NCBI RefSeq assembly: GCF_023101085.1
Contig: NZ_CP064703.1
Coordinates: 868,001-932,000, forward strand
Length of the DNA: 64,000 bases
Direction of reading: 5' to 3'
Source of the DNA: Bradyrhizobium sp. 170
GTDB taxonomy: Bacteria; Pseudomonadota; Alphaproteobacteria; Rhizobiales; Xanthobacteraceae
How positions within the stretch are numbered: position 1 is the stretch's first letter; each line of letters opens with the position of its first letter. Positions 63,219 through 64,000 of this stretch are shown here, one piece after another. The position numbers and the translations under genes were made by a program. A model generated the notes under the pieces. That model did not search any database, was not told the DNA's origin, and was given only the letters and a program-made list of their open reading frames with translations.

Positions 63219-64000
63219 ATGAAAATCCGCAAAGCCGTCTTCCCGGTCGCCGGTCTCGGCACCCGCGTCCTGCCCGCCACCAAGGCGATGCCGAAGGAAA
63301 TGCTGACCATCGTCGACAAGCCGCTGATTCAGTACGTGTTCGACGAAGCCAAGGAAGCGGGGATTGAGCATTTCGTCTTCGTCACCGGGCGCAACAAGGG
63401 CGTGATCGAGGATCATTTCGACCGGATGTTCGAGCTCGACACCACGCTGGCTGCGCGCGGCAACAAGAAGGCCGAGCAGGACATTTTGGCGCGCGACCAG
63501 CCCGAAGCCGGCGCCACGAGTTTCACCCGCCAGCAGGCGCCGCTCGGCCTCGGGCACGCGGTCTGGTGCGCGCGCGACATCGTCGGTGACGAGCCGTTCG
63601 CGGTGGTGCTGCCGGACGAACTGGTGCTGAATGCGCCCGGTTGCCTAAAGCAGATGATCGAGGCTGCCGCCAAGCTCGGCGGCAAGTCCAACCTGCTCGC
63701 GGTGGAGGCGGTGCCTGACGATCTCGCGCACCAATACGGCATCTGCGGCGTCGGCAAGCGCCTCGCCAAAAACATGTTCGAGGTCGACGGCATGGTGGAG
63801 AAGCCGCCAAAGGGCACCGCGCCGTCAAACCTGTCGATCACCGGGCGCTACATCCTGCAGCCGGAAATCTTCAAGATCCTGGAAACCCAGGAGCGCGGTG
63901 CGGGCAACGAGATCCAGCTCACCGATGCGATGAAAACCCTTGCCAGGACGCAAAAGTTCTACGGCGTGGAGTTCGAGGGTGAGCGGCACGATTGCGGCTC
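63219..64000 (+). CDS. galU: UTP-glucose-1-phosphate uridylyltransferase GalU (3' end cut off)
   Basis: Makes UDP-glucose from UTP and glucose-1-phosphate for exopolysaccharide and LPS synthesis. The first 260 residues are present, up to the window end, of an enzyme of about 290. MKIRKAVFPVAGLGTRVLPATKAMPKEML is the nucleotide-binding start; QQAPLGLGHAVWCA and VEKPPKGTAPSNLSITGRYIL are diagnostic. No stop is in view. Divergent from the lytic transglycosylase. Confidence 0.96.
   Translation, partial: MKIRKAVFPVAGLGTRVLPATKAMPKEMLTIVDKPLIQYVFDEAKEAGIEHFVFVTGRNKGVIEDHFDRMFELDTTLAARGNKKAEQDILARDQPEAGATSFTRQQAPLGLGHAVWCARDIVGDEPFAVVLPDELVLNAPGCLKQMIEAAAKLGGKSNLLAVEAVPDDLAHQYGICGVGKRLAKNMFEVDGMVEKPPKGTAPSNLSITGRYILQPEIFKILETQERGAGNEIQLTDAMKTLARTQKFYGVEFEGERHDCG

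Overview
The window is GC-rich DNA from an alphaproteobacterium, most likely Bradyrhizobium or a close relative in the Nitrobacteraceae. The evidence is the gene content: a full urea transporter and urease locus, a PhyR/NepR/EcfG general stress locus, an APS-type sulfate assimilation set, a TfdA-alpha-like dioxygenase and the dense set of short palindromic repeats typical of that group. No rRNA, tRNA, CRISPR array, transposase or phage module was found. The first gene (urtA) and the last gene (galU) are cut by the window ends.

Layout. Positions 1-12.8 kb form one plus-strand nitrogen block. It holds the urea ABC transporter urtABCDE, then urease structural and maturation genes ureD, A, B, C, E, F, G. 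A patatin-type lipase lies between ureB and ureC, and two ABM-fold proteins lie between ureC and ureE. Positions 13.1-17.3 kb hold a CHASE/HWE-type sensor with an apparently degenerate ATP-binding domain, a 27-residue membrane peptide, ecfG and nepR on the minus strand, and divergent phyR. Positions 17.3-25.7 kb carry a DUF808 membrane protein, a TRAP transporter (dctP, dctQ, dctM), an EamA transporter remnant, a TonB-domain protein, an MFS carrier, a small unknown protein and a 2-hydroxychromene-2-carboxylate isomerase-like protein.

Positions 25.7-27.4 kb are non-coding, with repeats and a candidate small RNA. Positions 27.4-34.2 kb are a cell-envelope and stress district: YqjE-like and DUF883 proteins, an AI-2E family permease, an L,D-transpeptidase, a DUF2865 protein, a chemoreceptor, a Thivi_2564-type peptide and CsbD. 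Positions 34.3-48.3 kb hold malate synthase G and a two-armed sulfate assimilation regulon: cysNC and cysD on the minus strand, and cysG, DUF2849, cysI, DUF934, cysH, sbp, cysT, cysW, cysA on the plus strand. The remainder holds a CAP-domain lipoprotein, a second patatin next to 3-hydroxybutyrate dehydrogenase, a TauE/SafE permease, a flippase, a DsbD-N protein, YqgE, a TfdA-like dioxygenase, two SDRs, a GNAT enzyme, a CsbD-like membrane protein, a DUF459 SGNH protein, a lytic transglycosylase and galU.

How the parts work together. Urea is imported and hydrolysed by genes of one directional block. Sulfate is imported, activated to APS, reduced to sulfite and then sulfide, with siroheme made in the same operon. 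The most informative new observation is regulatory. The alphaproteobacterial stress promoter GGAAC-N16-CGTT occurs perfectly, always with a 16-base spacer, upstream of five transcription units between 28.3 and 34.3 kb. Near-matches precede nepR-ecfG, the CsbD-like gene at 59.2 kb and the 27-residue peptide. This suggests that the window encodes both the general stress switch and a local cluster of its targets.
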